From Salana multivorans (GTDB lineage: Bacteria; Actinomycetota; Actinomycetes; Actinomycetales; Beutenbergiaceae): a DNA stretch of 64,000 nucleotides. Within the stretch, counting starts at the first letter, position 1. Every line of letters begins with the position of its first letter. A program made the translations under genes and the position numbers. Location of the stretch: assembly GCF_003751805.1 (NCBI RefSeq), contig NZ_RKHQ01000001.1, positions 1,240,001 to 1,304,000 on the forward strand, in the 5' to 3' direction. Below, piece after piece: positions 9,401-16,465 of the stretch. The notes under the pieces were generated by a model. The model was not told where the DNA came from. It saw nothing but the letters and a program-made list of their open reading frames with translations, and did no database searches.

Positions 9401-10781
9401 CGCCACGAGCGGCTCCGTCGAGGGGTCGCTCACGGTCACCGAGGCGTCAGGTGAGCCCCAGGAGCCCGCCGTCTGCGACGCCACGTTCGCGTGGGGCATC
9501 AAGTCCTCGTTCCGCACCTACCTCGCGCGGGACTTCGTCAACGGCAGCATCACGACCTCCGGCGGCGTCACGCAGCGGGCCGACAACGGGATCTTCGACT
9601 GGTCGGCCCAGGCCGGCGACCTCGACCTCGACGCGGGCACCGGCTCGGTGACCTTCCCGGGCTCCGTCCGCTTCACCGGTCACGAGGGGGCGCTCGACCT
9701 CACCTTCACCAACGTGACGTTCCGGCTCACCTCGCCGACCACGGCGCAGATCGTCGTCGACTACACCGGTCGCGAGTTCGTCGGCATGAACCCGGGCGAC
9801 CTCGGGTCGGAGATCTCGGGCACGGGCATCGTCCTCGCCGACGTCACGTTCGAGAAGAGCTCGACGGCCGAGGCCGTCACGATCACCGGCCCGGCGACGC
9901 TGGCCGCCTCGGGCGCCGAGGCGTTCGGCGGCTTCTACACCGCCGGCGAGGAGCTCGACGCGTTCGCCCTCGTGGTGCCGCTGACGAACGAGTGCGGTGA
10001 GACGCCGAACCCCGGCACGCCGGGCGGCAACGAGCCGACGCCGACGCCGACGGAGGACACCCCGGCACCCACGACGCCGGCGACCCCGGCGCAGTGCGTC
10101 CCGGTCCCGGCATCGGCGGTCAAGGCCGGCGCGCCCGGCACCGCGTCGCTGTCGTGGGGCGTCAAGACCTCGTTCCGCAACTACGTGACGGGGCCGATCG
10201 CGAACGGCAGCATCTCCGGCAGCACGACGTTCTACGGGTCGCCGGGATCGATCACGACGACGAACCGCACCGGCACCGCCTCCTTCGGCGGGTCGGTCTC
10301 GTTCAGCGGCCACGACGGCGCGCTCTCGCTCCACATCTCCAACCCGAGCGTCAAGATCACCTCGGCCACGTCGGCGCAGCTCGTGGCGTCGGTCAGCTCC
10401 AAGGGCTACAACGGCTCGGGCGGGCTCAACGGCACCGTCGTCCTGGCGACCGTGTCGCTGCCGTCGCCGTCCGCCTCCGGTGACTCGATCACCTGGCGCG
10501 GAGCGGGCGTCACGCTCACGGCCGAGGGCGCGAAGGCGTTCGGCGGGTTCTACTCCGCTGGCGAGTCGATGGACTCGCTCACCCTGACGGTGACGCCGGC
10601 GGTGGCGGGCTCGATCGACACGGCCGGTCTCCCGGCCCTGGCCGACGGCGCCGTGTACTGCGACGACCTCGCCTCGACGGGTGCGGGCTCGACGGACGGC
10701 CTCGGCCTCGCGGCCGTCGCGCTCCTCGCGCTCGGCGTGGTGCTCGTGGCCACGCGTCGCCGGAGCCTGATCGGCGGCTGA
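6498..10781 (+). CDS. htaA: HtaA-type heme-binding cell-surface protein with five Ig-like modules
   Basis: This 1427-residue wall protein would capture heme and pass it to HmuT. Layout: signal peptide to about residue 45 (VPASAA); an Ig-like SGTGF module (about 48-165); a Big-type Ig domain with TTTTALSLSEATVVEG (about 172-260); three near-identical 164-165-residue modules starting at 268, 433 and 597; another SGTGF module (about 770-900); an Ig-like domain (about 903-985); and two HtaA domains (about 990-1165 and 1215-1370). Both keep the heme-ligand set known from Corynebacterium HtaA: Tyr1008, His1062, Tyr1147 and Tyr1229, His1272, Tyr1352. The C terminus is LASTG, a hydrophobic stretch and ATRRRS, a sortase-like signal. 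GTG 6498 has GGAGGA 8 bases upstream. It is divergent from hmuT. Confidence 0.92.
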   Translation: MSRMLHPAPRLRPDGKAGAATRWLAALVTSALVALGAIVGIAVPASAAGPEITVTEAPRDGGNVTVSGTGFNADPAANGIYLGLRVAGTGSDVANTTFWIAVTNDVGSIPGLGGTAPMNPDGSFSITMPVPAFDGTDYVIATRQAHGGGDATQVVNRPVVYAAPPVVPPTTTTTALSLSEATVVEGTDVTATATVSPAAAGTVTFTPGGSATVSEGVASVTLSDLPVGTTTVEASFVPADPDAYAGSSAEPRSVVVTAKPTEPEEPVWEPAIEVFLNDSTTPYAGEPVYDGDVLTVKGTGFDPNANVGGRGIPIPNTLPQGDYVVLGSFLPTWKPSEGVAGTARKTVDTKWAVTDATFAGIPPQYQGTVAAQRAVLGADGTFTTTLEAKSFSSGLAGGVWGVYTYGAGGVNNASQELTVPVDYRGERPTEPVFEPAIQVFLEDGTTPYTGEPVYDGDKLVVKGTGFDPSVNISTRPPVTVGDAAGNYVVLGSFLPAWKPSEGAQSTARKIVDQRWAMTDATFDNLSSAYVNAVRGQRVVLGTDGTFSATLEAKSFSTGLAGGVWGVYTYPAGGPTNAVQELTVPVDYRGERPTEPVFEPAIQVFLADGTTPYTGQSMEPGDTLVVKGTGFDPAANVGGMGQPIPANLPQGTFVVFGNFSPTWKPSESAASSARQSTTASRVWALAESVLDQVPTAFQPAIRASWADIAEDGSFTATVTLQNPTTLATDGAWGIYTYPGGVGTPANPAQELSVPVTYEPAGSTDPEPQPGPRVTVTPRTLDVTVENVVTVSGTGFTGPGAANGAYVVLGETSLWSGNGPLPGAGWDVLAWVMPTQITDGAFSVTLTVPAGKLDPTKAYQVATSAAHALSATNRSLDTFTSLVVHGTPVETPDLALAITQDGAPVTSVVQGSTVSITGTGFAAGEQVSAVVTSDPVALGERTADANGTVTFEWTVPADFEATAHTVTLTGATSGSVEGSLTVTEASGEPQEPAVCDATFAWGIKSSFRTYLARDFVNGSITTSGGVTQRADNGIFDWSAQAGDLDLDAGTGSVTFPGSVRFTGHEGALDLTFTNVTFRLTSPTTAQIVVDYTGREFVGMNPGDLGSEISGTGIVLADVTFEKSSTAEAVTITGPATLAASGAEAFGGFYTAGEELDAFALVVPLTNECGETPNPGTPGGNEPTPTPTEDTPAPTTPATPAQCVPVPASAVKAGAPGTASLSWGVKTSFRNYVTGPIANGSISGSTTFYGSPGSITTTNRTGTASFGGSVSFSGHDGALSLHISNPSVKITSATSAQLVASVSSKGYNGSGGLNGTVVLATVSLPSPSASGDSITWRGAGVTLTAEGAKAFGGFYSAGESMDSLTLTVTPAVAGSIDTAGLPALADGAVYCDDLASTGAGSTDGLGLAAVALLALGVVLVATRRRSLIGG
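7299..8768 (+). repeat. Three tandem ~490-bp direct repeats inside htaA
   Basis: Units begin at 7299, 7794 and 8286, each at the codon before EPAI(E/Q)VFL. The junctions before units 2 and 3 agree at about 105 of 111 bases, while unit centres have diverged. This suggests recent duplication or gene conversion, and the copy number may vary between strains by recombination. Confidence 0.85.
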
Positions 10782-10795
10782 TCGGTCACCGACCG

Positions 10796-10843
10796 GCACG
10801 CGAACGGCCCGCTCTCCCTCGGGAGGGCGGGCCGTTCGCGTGC
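10796..10843. terminator. Strong bidirectional terminator after htaA
   Basis: A perfect 17-bp stem pairs 10796-10812 with 10827-10843 around a 14-base loop that itself can pair (CTCCC/GGGAG). It lies 15 bases past the htaA stop and before the convergent pentapeptide-repeat gene. Confidence 0.85.
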
Positions 10844-10881
10844 GCGCCGGCGGGCGGGTCGGCGCTCGGTTGGCCGGCGGG

Positions 10882-11571
10882 CTACTCGACGACGCTGAGG
10901 CCGAGCGCGGCCGCCAGCAGCGGTGCCAGCTCGACCACCTGGATCGCGTCGACGACGGCGCCCGCGAGGTCGCGCGCGCCGACGATGACGCCGAGCGTGC
11001 AGCCCCGCAGGTCGAACGCATCGAGCCGCACGCCGGTCGCCTCGAGCCGCCCCACCCGCGTGCCGGGCAGCGCGACGCGGGTCAGCTCGGCTCCACCGAG
11101 GTCGAGCTCGTCGACGACGCAGTCCTCGAGCACGAGGTCGGTCACGCGGGCCGAGCGCAGGTTGAGGTAGCGGATCCTGACGCCGCGCAGCGCGACGCGG
11201 GTCCACTCCACGTCGTAGGCCTCGGCCGTCCCCAGGCGTCCGCCCTGGACGACGACGTCGCGCCACTGCCCGTACGGGGCGCGCAGGACGGCGACGTCGG
11301 GTGCCGTCAGCACCACCTCGGACAGCCGCGCCGCCCGGAGGACCGCCTCCTCCTGACCCGCGAGCGCGAGCCGGGAGCCGAGCACGCGGCAGCCGGACAG
11401 GTCGACCGGGCCGTCACCGGCCAGCTCGACGTCCTCCAGCAGATCTCCCGGCGTCACGTCCCGCGGGGTCGCGGGCGTCAGGCCCGAGGGGGCCCGAGGA
11501 TCGCTCGGACCGGTCGGGAGGGCGAGGTCCGGCGGCTGCGGGGCCGGTGGTCCGGCGGGCGTTCGACGCAT
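10882..11571 (-). CDS. Pentapeptide-repeat protein
   Basis: The 229-residue product opens with a Pro/Ala-rich 45-residue tail. From about residue 55 it consists of degenerate A(D/N)LxX-type pentapeptides, for example VDLSGCRVLG, LNLRSARVTDLVLEDCVVDELDLGGAELTRVAL and AFDLRGCTLGVIVGARDLAGAVVD. Such repeats fold as a right-handed quadrilateral beta-helix. Members of the family range from DNA-gyrase mimics to proteins of unknown role, and I see nothing here to choose between them. No signal peptide or membrane segment is present, so it should be cytoplasmic. It is transcribed alone, divergent from tag. Confidence 0.75.
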   Translation of the reverse strand: MRRTPAGPPAPQPPDLALPTGPSDPRAPSGLTPATPRDVTPGDLLEDVELAGDGPVDLSGCRVLGSRLALAGQEEAVLRAARLSEVVLTAPDVAVLRAPYGQWRDVVVQGGRLGTAEAYDVEWTRVALRGVRIRYLNLRSARVTDLVLEDCVVDELDLGGAELTRVALPGTRVGRLEATGVRLDAFDLRGCTLGVIVGARDLAGAVVDAIQVVELAPLLAAALGLSVVE

Positions 11572-11648
11572 CCGCCCACGCTATCCACACCCCGGACCGA
11601 GATGTCGGTCCGCGCGACTAGCGTCACCAGGGACGCGAAGGAGACGCG

Positions 11649-12251
11649 ATGACGACGAGCGCGACGGACACCACGGACACGACGACGGGCCGGCGGTGCT
11701 TCGGCGACGGCGACCGGCTCTACGAGACCTACCACGACGAGGAGTGGGGCGTCCCACCCGTCCCCAGCGAGGACGAGCGGGAGCTGCTCGAGCGGCTGAG
11801 CCTCGAGGCCTTCCAGTCCGGGCTGTCGTGGATCACGGTGCTGCGCAAGCGGGAGTCGTTCCGACGCGCGTTCGCCGACTTCGCGCCCGCCGTCGTCGCG
11901 GAGTTCGACGACGAGGACGTCGCCCGCCTCCTGGCGGATCCCGGGATCGTGCGCAACCGGGCCAAGGTGCTGGCGGCGATCGGGAACGCGCGGGCGCTCC
12001 TCGCGCTGCACGCGCAGGGCCGACGCCTCACGGACGTGCTCGAGGCGTACCGGGAGGCCCCGGGGACGCCGCGACGGGCGACGATCGCGGAGGTCCCGGC
12101 GTCGACCCCGGGGTCGGCCGCCCTCGCGAAGGAGCTCAAGGGTCTCGGGTTCCGGTTCCTCGGCCCGACGACCGTGTACGCGACGATGCAGGCGCTCGGT
12201 CTCGTCGACGACCACCTCGCGGGCTGCCCGGTCGTCACCGCCCGGTCGTGA
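11649..12251 (+). CDS. tag: DNA-3-methyladenine glycosylase I
   Basis: This 200-residue base-excision repair enzyme removes 3-methyladenine from alkylated DNA. Family marks are the N-terminal zinc-site Cys in RRCFGDGD, then YHDEEWGVP, FQSGLSWITVLRKRESFRRAFADF (helix-hairpin-helix region with the catalytic-pocket Glu), IVRNRAKVLAAIGNA, and the C-terminal LGFRFLGPTTVYATMQALGLVDDHLAGC carrying the second zinc-ligand His/Cys set. AAGGAG lies 7 bases before the ATG. It has a short promoter region shared with the divergent pentapeptide gene and converges on the phosphatase gene. Confidence 0.95.
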   Translation: MTTSATDTTDTTTGRRCFGDGDRLYETYHDEEWGVPPVPSEDERELLERLSLEAFQSGLSWITVLRKRESFRRAFADFAPAVVAEFDDEDVARLLADPGIVRNRAKVLAAIGNARALLALHAQGRRLTDVLEAYREAPGTPRRATIAEVPASTPGSAALAKELKGLGFRFLGPTTVYATMQALGLVDDHLAGCPVVTARS

Positions 12252-12288
12252 CCGCCGGGGCCGCCGTCGCTCGCGGCGCGGCGCCCGG

Positions 12289-12792
12289 TCAGGAGGCGGC
12301 GTCGAGCCGGCGGCGGACGTACTCGACCACGCCCGGCGCGCACGCCTCGACGGTCTCCAGGCACTCCGCGAAGTCCTCGGGGCCGCCGTACCAGGGGTCG
12401 GGGGTGTCCGCGGCGTCGATCGCCGCGGGGTCGCCGTCGGGCGCGCCGTCCTCGAACGCGCGGAACAGCACGACCTCGTCCGCGGGGAAGCCGAGCCGGC
12501 GCAGCTCCCGCGCGTGGTGGCGGGTCATGGCGAGGGTGAGGTCCGTGCGCGCGGCGTCGTCGGACCGGACGCGGACCGCCTCCCGACGCGGGACGTCGTA
12601 GCCCGCCTCGCGCAGCACGCGCTGGGCCCGGGAGTCGATCGGGTTGCCGATCTCCTCGCTCGTCACGGCCGTCGACCGGACGGTCACGCGGTCGCCCAGC
12701 CCGGCGCGCTCGAAGGCGTCCCGCAGGACGACCTCGGCCATCGGCGAGCGGCAGATGTTCCCGGTGCACACGGTCATGACGGTGAACGTCAC
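12289..12792 (-). CDS. Low-molecular-weight protein-tyrosine phosphatase
   Basis: This 167-residue cytoplasmic phosphatase has the P-loop CTGNICRSPMAE (catalytic Cys9 and the Arg of the CX5R motif) near its N terminus and the acid loop DTPDPWYGG near its C terminus, both in the expected places for LMW-PTPs (about 150-170 residues). The GTG start at 12792 is preceded by AAGGAG. It lies 43 bases downstream of the polysaccharide deacetylase gene on the same strand, so the two may be co-transcribed. A link to envelope polysaccharide control is possible but speculative. Confidence 0.93.
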   Translation of the reverse strand: MTFTVMTVCTGNICRSPMAEVVLRDAFERAGLGDRVTVRSTAVTSEEIGNPIDSRAQRVLREAGYDVPRREAVRVRSDDAARTDLTLAMTRHHARELRRLGFPADEVVLFRAFEDGAPDGDPAAIDAADTPDPWYGGPEDFAECLETVEACAPGVVEYVRRRLDAAS

Positions 12793-12835
12793 GGCTGCTC
12801 CTTCGATGCGGGACCGGGGGCGGAGCCCCGGCGGC

Positions 12836-14146
12836 TCACTTGGCGCTGAAGTACTTGGTGCCCGGCGTCGTCTCGCCGAGCAGGTTGCCCACCGTGACGA
12901 GCGTGTAGCCCTGCGACTGGAGCGCGTCGATGATCCCGGGCGCCGCGTCCACCGTCGAGGGGTGGATGTCGTGGAACAGGATGATCGCGCCCTGGTGCGC
13001 CCCGGACAGCGCCCGCGACGTCGTCTCGGCGACGTTCCGGTTCTTCCAGTCCTCGGTGTCGACGTCCCAGTTGATGACCGCGAGCCCCTGGTCCCGCAGG
13101 ACGGACAGCACGGTGTCGTTCGTGGCGCCGTAGGGCGGGCGCATGAGGTCGGGCCGCACGCCGGAGGCCGCCTCGATCGCGTCCTGCGTCCGGCTCATCT
13201 GGCTCGCGACGCCGGCGGCGTCGAGCGTGCGCAGGTCGGGGTGGTTCCAGGAGTGGTTCGCGACCTCGTGCCCCTCGTCGACCATGCGCTTGACCGTGTC
13301 CGGGCGTCCGCCGACGAGCGAGCCGAGCATGAAGAACGTCGCCTTGGCGTCGCGCGCGGCGAGGATGTCGAGCAGCTTCTCGGTGTAGGGGCCGGGGCCG
13401 TCGTCGAACGTGATGGCGAGGCACTTGAGCACCGAGCAGTCGACGTCGCCGCCACCGCCGCCGGTCCCCCTCGGCTTGGCGGCCGGGGGCGGGAGCTGGA
13501 GGCTCGCCGCGGCGACCACGGGAGCACCGGCCGGCGCCTGGGCCGAGGACCCGGTGAAGTCGCCGCCCGCCCGCACGGCTCCGCGCACGACGCGCCCGCC
13601 GTCGGAGAGCAGCTCCCCGGCCTCGGTCGCCGGCACCTGCCACGTCGTCCCGTCGCCCATCACGACGAGGAGGTTACCCGCGGCGTCGAAGCGAAGGTCG
13701 TCGAGCAGGCCGGGGGCGTCGGCCGACGCCGCGGCGCCCGCCGCGACGAGGGAGTCCGCGAGCCGGGTCCGCCCGTCCTCGACGACGAGATCGGCGGCCG
13801 ACCACACCTGGTCGGACGTGGTGTCGGAGTACAGGACGCTGGCACCCGCGTCGGAGCTGCACCGCACGCCGAGCACCTGGCGCGCCGCCGCGACGACCTC
13901 GACGCCGCAGTCGCCCGCCAGCTCCGCGAGCGCGGGGTAGGCCGCGAGCGCCGACGCGTCGGCGCTCTCCCAGCCGAGCGAGGCCGGATCGACGAGGGCC
14001 GGCGCGGTCGCCGAGGTCACGTCGACGGGTTCGACCTCGTCGTCGCCCGACCCGCTGGGCGACGAGCAGCCGACGAGGAGGAGCGCCGAGCCAGCGGCGA
14101 GCGCCAGTGCTCGCGTCAGCCACGTGCGCCTGGTCCGTACCGTCAT
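12836..14146 (-). CDS. Polysaccharide deacetylase lipoprotein (NodB domain, CE4)
   Basis: The 436-residue product has a lipoprotein signal ending LLLVGC (Cys27), a unique N-terminal region of about 190 residues with a Cys pair, then a NodB domain from about residue 230. Catalytic motifs are ITFDDGPGPY (base and metal Asp), HSWNHPD (zinc His pair), RPPYG, DVDTEDWKN and IILFHDIH. CE4 enzymes N-deacetylate peptidoglycan or chitin-type sugars outside the membrane. The ATG at 14146 has GAGG seven bases upstream; a GTG immediately before it (14149) is an alternative start. The N-terminal region may be a wall-binding or regulatory domain. Confidence 0.9.
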   Translation of the reverse strand: MTVRTRRTWLTRALALAAGSALLLVGCSSPSGSGDDEVEPVDVTSATAPALVDPASLGWESADASALAAYPALAELAGDCGVEVVAAARQVLGVRCSSDAGASVLYSDTTSDQVWSAADLVVEDGRTRLADSLVAAGAAASADAPGLLDDLRFDAAGNLLVVMGDGTTWQVPATEAGELLSDGGRVVRGAVRAGGDFTGSSAQAPAGAPVVAAASLQLPPPAAKPRGTGGGGGDVDCSVLKCLAITFDDGPGPYTEKLLDILAARDAKATFFMLGSLVGGRPDTVKRMVDEGHEVANHSWNHPDLRTLDAAGVASQMSRTQDAIEAASGVRPDLMRPPYGATNDTVLSVLRDQGLAVINWDVDTEDWKNRNVAETTSRALSGAHQGAIILFHDIHPSTVDAAPGIIDALQSQGYTLVTVGNLLGETTPGTKYFSAK

Positions 14147-14358
14147 CACTCGTCCTCATCTCGGGCGGTGCGCTCCTCGCGCGCTGGCGCCCGGCCTCAT
14201 CGACCCGCTGGTCCCGGCCGTCTCGGCCACGATCCGCTCCATCGTCACATACGGCGCACAGGAAACCGGACCGAACCGCCGGTCCGCGCTCGCCGGGGGC
14301 GACTCCCCCGGCGTCATGCCCGCGTCCTCCCGTCCCGCGCGGGTGGCAGGCTGGGGTC

Positions 14359-15279
14359 ATGGACCTTCGCATCTTCACCGAGCCCCAGCAGGGCGCCTCC
14401 TACGCCGACCAGCTCCGCGTCGCCCAGGCGGCGGAACGCCTCGGCTACGACGCGTTCTTCCGCTCCGACCACTTCCTGCGGATGGGCGACGGCTCGCCGC
14501 TGCCCGGCCCGACCGACTCCTGGGTCACCCTCGGCGCCATCGCCCGGGAGACCTCGACGATCCGGCTCGGCACCCTCGTCACGTCGGCGACGTTCCGGCA
14601 GCCCGGCCTGCTCGCGATCCAGGTGGCGCAGGTCGACGACATGTCGAACGCGCGCGTCGAGCTCGGCCTCGGCGCGGGCTGGTTCGAGCGCGAGCACGCG
14701 GCGTACGGCTTCCCGTTCCCGCCGAAGCGGTTCGGCCTGCTCACCGAGCAGCTCGAGATCATCACGGGCCTGTGGTCGACGCCCGCCGGCGAGACCTACT
14801 CCTTCGAGGGCGAGCACTACACGCTCACCGACTCCCCCGCGCTGCCGAAGCCGGTCCAGTCGCCGCTCCCCGTCATCGTCGGCGGCAACGGCCCGGCCAG
14901 GACGCCGGCTCTCGCGGCCCGGTTCGCGGCCGAGTACAACACGAGCTTCCCCGAGATCGCCGACATCCCCGAGCGGTTCGCCCGCGTCCGCGAGGCGTGC
15001 GAGGCCATCGACCGCGACCCCGACTCGCTCGTCTACTCGGCCGCGCTCGTCCTGTGCGTCGGCGCGGACGAGGCCGAGCTCGCACGCCGCGCGGCGGCGA
15101 TCGGACGCGAGGCGTCGGAGCTGCGCGAGCACGGGGTGGCCGGCACGCCGGCCGAGGCGGTCGAGCTGCTCCAGCGACTCAAGGGGTGGGGCGCCTCGCG
15201 GGTCTACCTCCAGGTGCTCGACCTGTCCGACCTCGACCACCTCGAGCTGGTCGCCGCCGAGGTCATGCCGCACGTCTGA
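14359..15279 (+). CDS. LLM-class F420-dependent oxidoreductase
   Basis: This 306-residue luciferase-like protein begins MDLRIFTEPQ, then AERLGYDAFFRSDHFLRMG, TSTIRLGTLVTSATFRQPGLLAIQVAQVDDMSNARVELGLGAGWFEREHAAYGFPFPP and PLPVIVGGNG, a pattern characteristic of F420-dependent LLM enzymes in actinobacteria. It would use F420H2 or FMNH2 for reduction or monooxygenation; the substrate is unknown. It starts at the first ATG after the 209-bp region shared with the divergent deacetylase gene. No clear RBS is present (GGGGTC before the ATG). A strong terminator follows. Confidence 0.87.
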   Translation: MDLRIFTEPQQGASYADQLRVAQAAERLGYDAFFRSDHFLRMGDGSPLPGPTDSWVTLGAIARETSTIRLGTLVTSATFRQPGLLAIQVAQVDDMSNARVELGLGAGWFEREHAAYGFPFPPKRFGLLTEQLEIITGLWSTPAGETYSFEGEHYTLTDSPALPKPVQSPLPVIVGGNGPARTPALAARFAAEYNTSFPEIADIPERFARVREACEAIDRDPDSLVYSAALVLCVGADEAELARRAAAIGREASELREHGVAGTPAEAVELLQRLKGWGASRVYLQVLDLSDLDHLELVAAEVMPHV

Positions 15280-15332
15280 GGCGGCCGGCCCCCGGTGCGG
15301 CCGGCACCCGAGCGGTGCCCGCCGGGACGAGA

Positions 15333-15364
15333 TCCGGCCGCACCCCGCGCGGGGTGCGGCCGGA
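15333..15364. terminator. Perfect 32-bp palindrome, bidirectional terminator
   Basis: TCCGGCCGCACCCCGC is followed immediately by its exact complement, giving a 16-bp stem with effectively no loop. It lies between two convergent genes (stops at 15279 and 15396). Confidence 0.8.
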
Positions 15365-15395
15365 CGTCGTCGGTGTCGAGACGGCGGAACGCCGG

Positions 15396-16340
15396 TCAGG
15401 GCACGATGTGCCCGGCCGCGCGGAACAGCTCGTACCACTCGGCGCGAGTGAGCGGGATGTCCGACCCGTCGGCGGCGGCGCGCACCCGGTCCGGGTTGGT
15501 CGTGCCGAGGATCACCTGGATGCCGGCGGGGTGACGCGTGATCCACGCGGTCGCGATGGCGATCGGGTCGACCCCGTAGGCACCGGCCAGCCGGTCGACG
15601 ACGGCGTTGAGCTCCGCGTAGTCGGGGTTGCCGAGGAACACGCCGTTGAAGAAGCCCGCCTGGAACGGCGACCACGCCTGCAGCGTGATGTCGTGCAGCC
15701 GGCAGTAGTCGACGAGCCCGCCGCCGTCGCGCACGATCGACTGGTCCTCGCCCGCCATGTTGGCGGCGACCCCCTGCGCGATGAGCGGCGAGTGGGTGAT
15801 CGAGAGCTGCACCTGGTTGGCCACGATCGGCTGACGGACCGAGCGGCGCAGCAGCTCGATCTGGCCCGGCGTGTGGTTGGAGACGCCGAACGCGCGGACC
15901 TTGCCCGTCGACTCCAGGTGGTCGAACGCCCGCGCCACCTCGTCGGGCTCGACGAGGGCGTCCGGGCGGTGCAGGAGCAGGACGTCGAGGTAGTCGGTCC
16001 GCAGCGCGCGCAGCGACGCCTCGACCGATGACACGAGGTGGTCGTAGGAGAAGTCGAAGTACGGCCCGTCCTTGACGATGCCGGCCTTGCTCTGGATGGT
16101 CAGCTCCTCGCGCTGCGCCGGGGTGAGCTGCATGGCCTCGGCGAACCTCGCCTCGCAGGCGTGCAGCTCGCTGCCGTAGATGTCGGCGTGGTCGACCATG
16201 TCGATGCCGGCCTCCAGGCCGGTCTCGACGAGCTCGCGCACGGCCTCGTCGCTCATCGACTCGATGCGCATGAGCCCGAGCACCACGTTGGGCACCCGGA
16301 TGCCGGTGGTGCCGAGGGGGACGGTCGTGACGGTCGTCAT
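15396..16340 (-). CDS. Aldo/keto reductase (YdhF-type)
   Basis: This 314-residue NADPH-dependent reductase has the AKR tetrad: Asp and Tyr in HADIYG, Lys in IQSKAGI and His in LLLHRPD. It also has GVSNHTPGQ and the C-terminal VILGTTNPDRVRAAA cofactor region. The TSKAGI..PYFDFSYDHL section is typical of the YdhF branch, whose substrates are poorly defined. The ATG at 16340 is preceded by GAGGAGCC. It is monocistronic, between terminators at 15333-15364 and 16404-16440. Confidence 0.9.
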   Translation of the reverse strand: MTTVTTVPLGTTGIRVPNVVLGLMRIESMSDEAVRELVETGLEAGIDMVDHADIYGSELHACEARFAEAMQLTPAQREELTIQSKAGIVKDGPYFDFSYDHLVSSVEASLRALRTDYLDVLLLHRPDALVEPDEVARAFDHLESTGKVRAFGVSNHTPGQIELLRRSVRQPIVANQVQLSITHSPLIAQGVAANMAGEDQSIVRDGGGLVDYCRLHDITLQAWSPFQAGFFNGVFLGNPDYAELNAVVDRLAGAYGVDPIAIATAWITRHPAGIQVILGTTNPDRVRAAADGSDIPLTRAEWYELFRAAGHIVP

Positions 16341-16403
16341 GGGGGCTCCTCAGGGGTGGTGGTGACGTCCATCCCCCATCCTGCCGGACCCGGGACGCCG
16401 AAC

Positions 16404-16440
16404 GCGGGGTCGGGCGCACGGCTCGTGCACCCGACCCCGC
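16404..16440. terminator. Terminator after the anchored endo-D-arabinanase gene
   Basis: 17-base arms 16404-16420 and 16424-16440 pair with a single G-T mismatch around a 3-base loop. The hairpin lies 26 bases past the stop at 16466 on the minus strand. Confidence 0.8.
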
Positions 16441-16465
16441 GCTGGAGACCGGAACGGTCGGCCGG

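Noticed and set aside
12252-12288. Terminator between tag and the phosphatase gene
   Set aside because: Only short GC-rich pairings are possible, not above the background of this genome.
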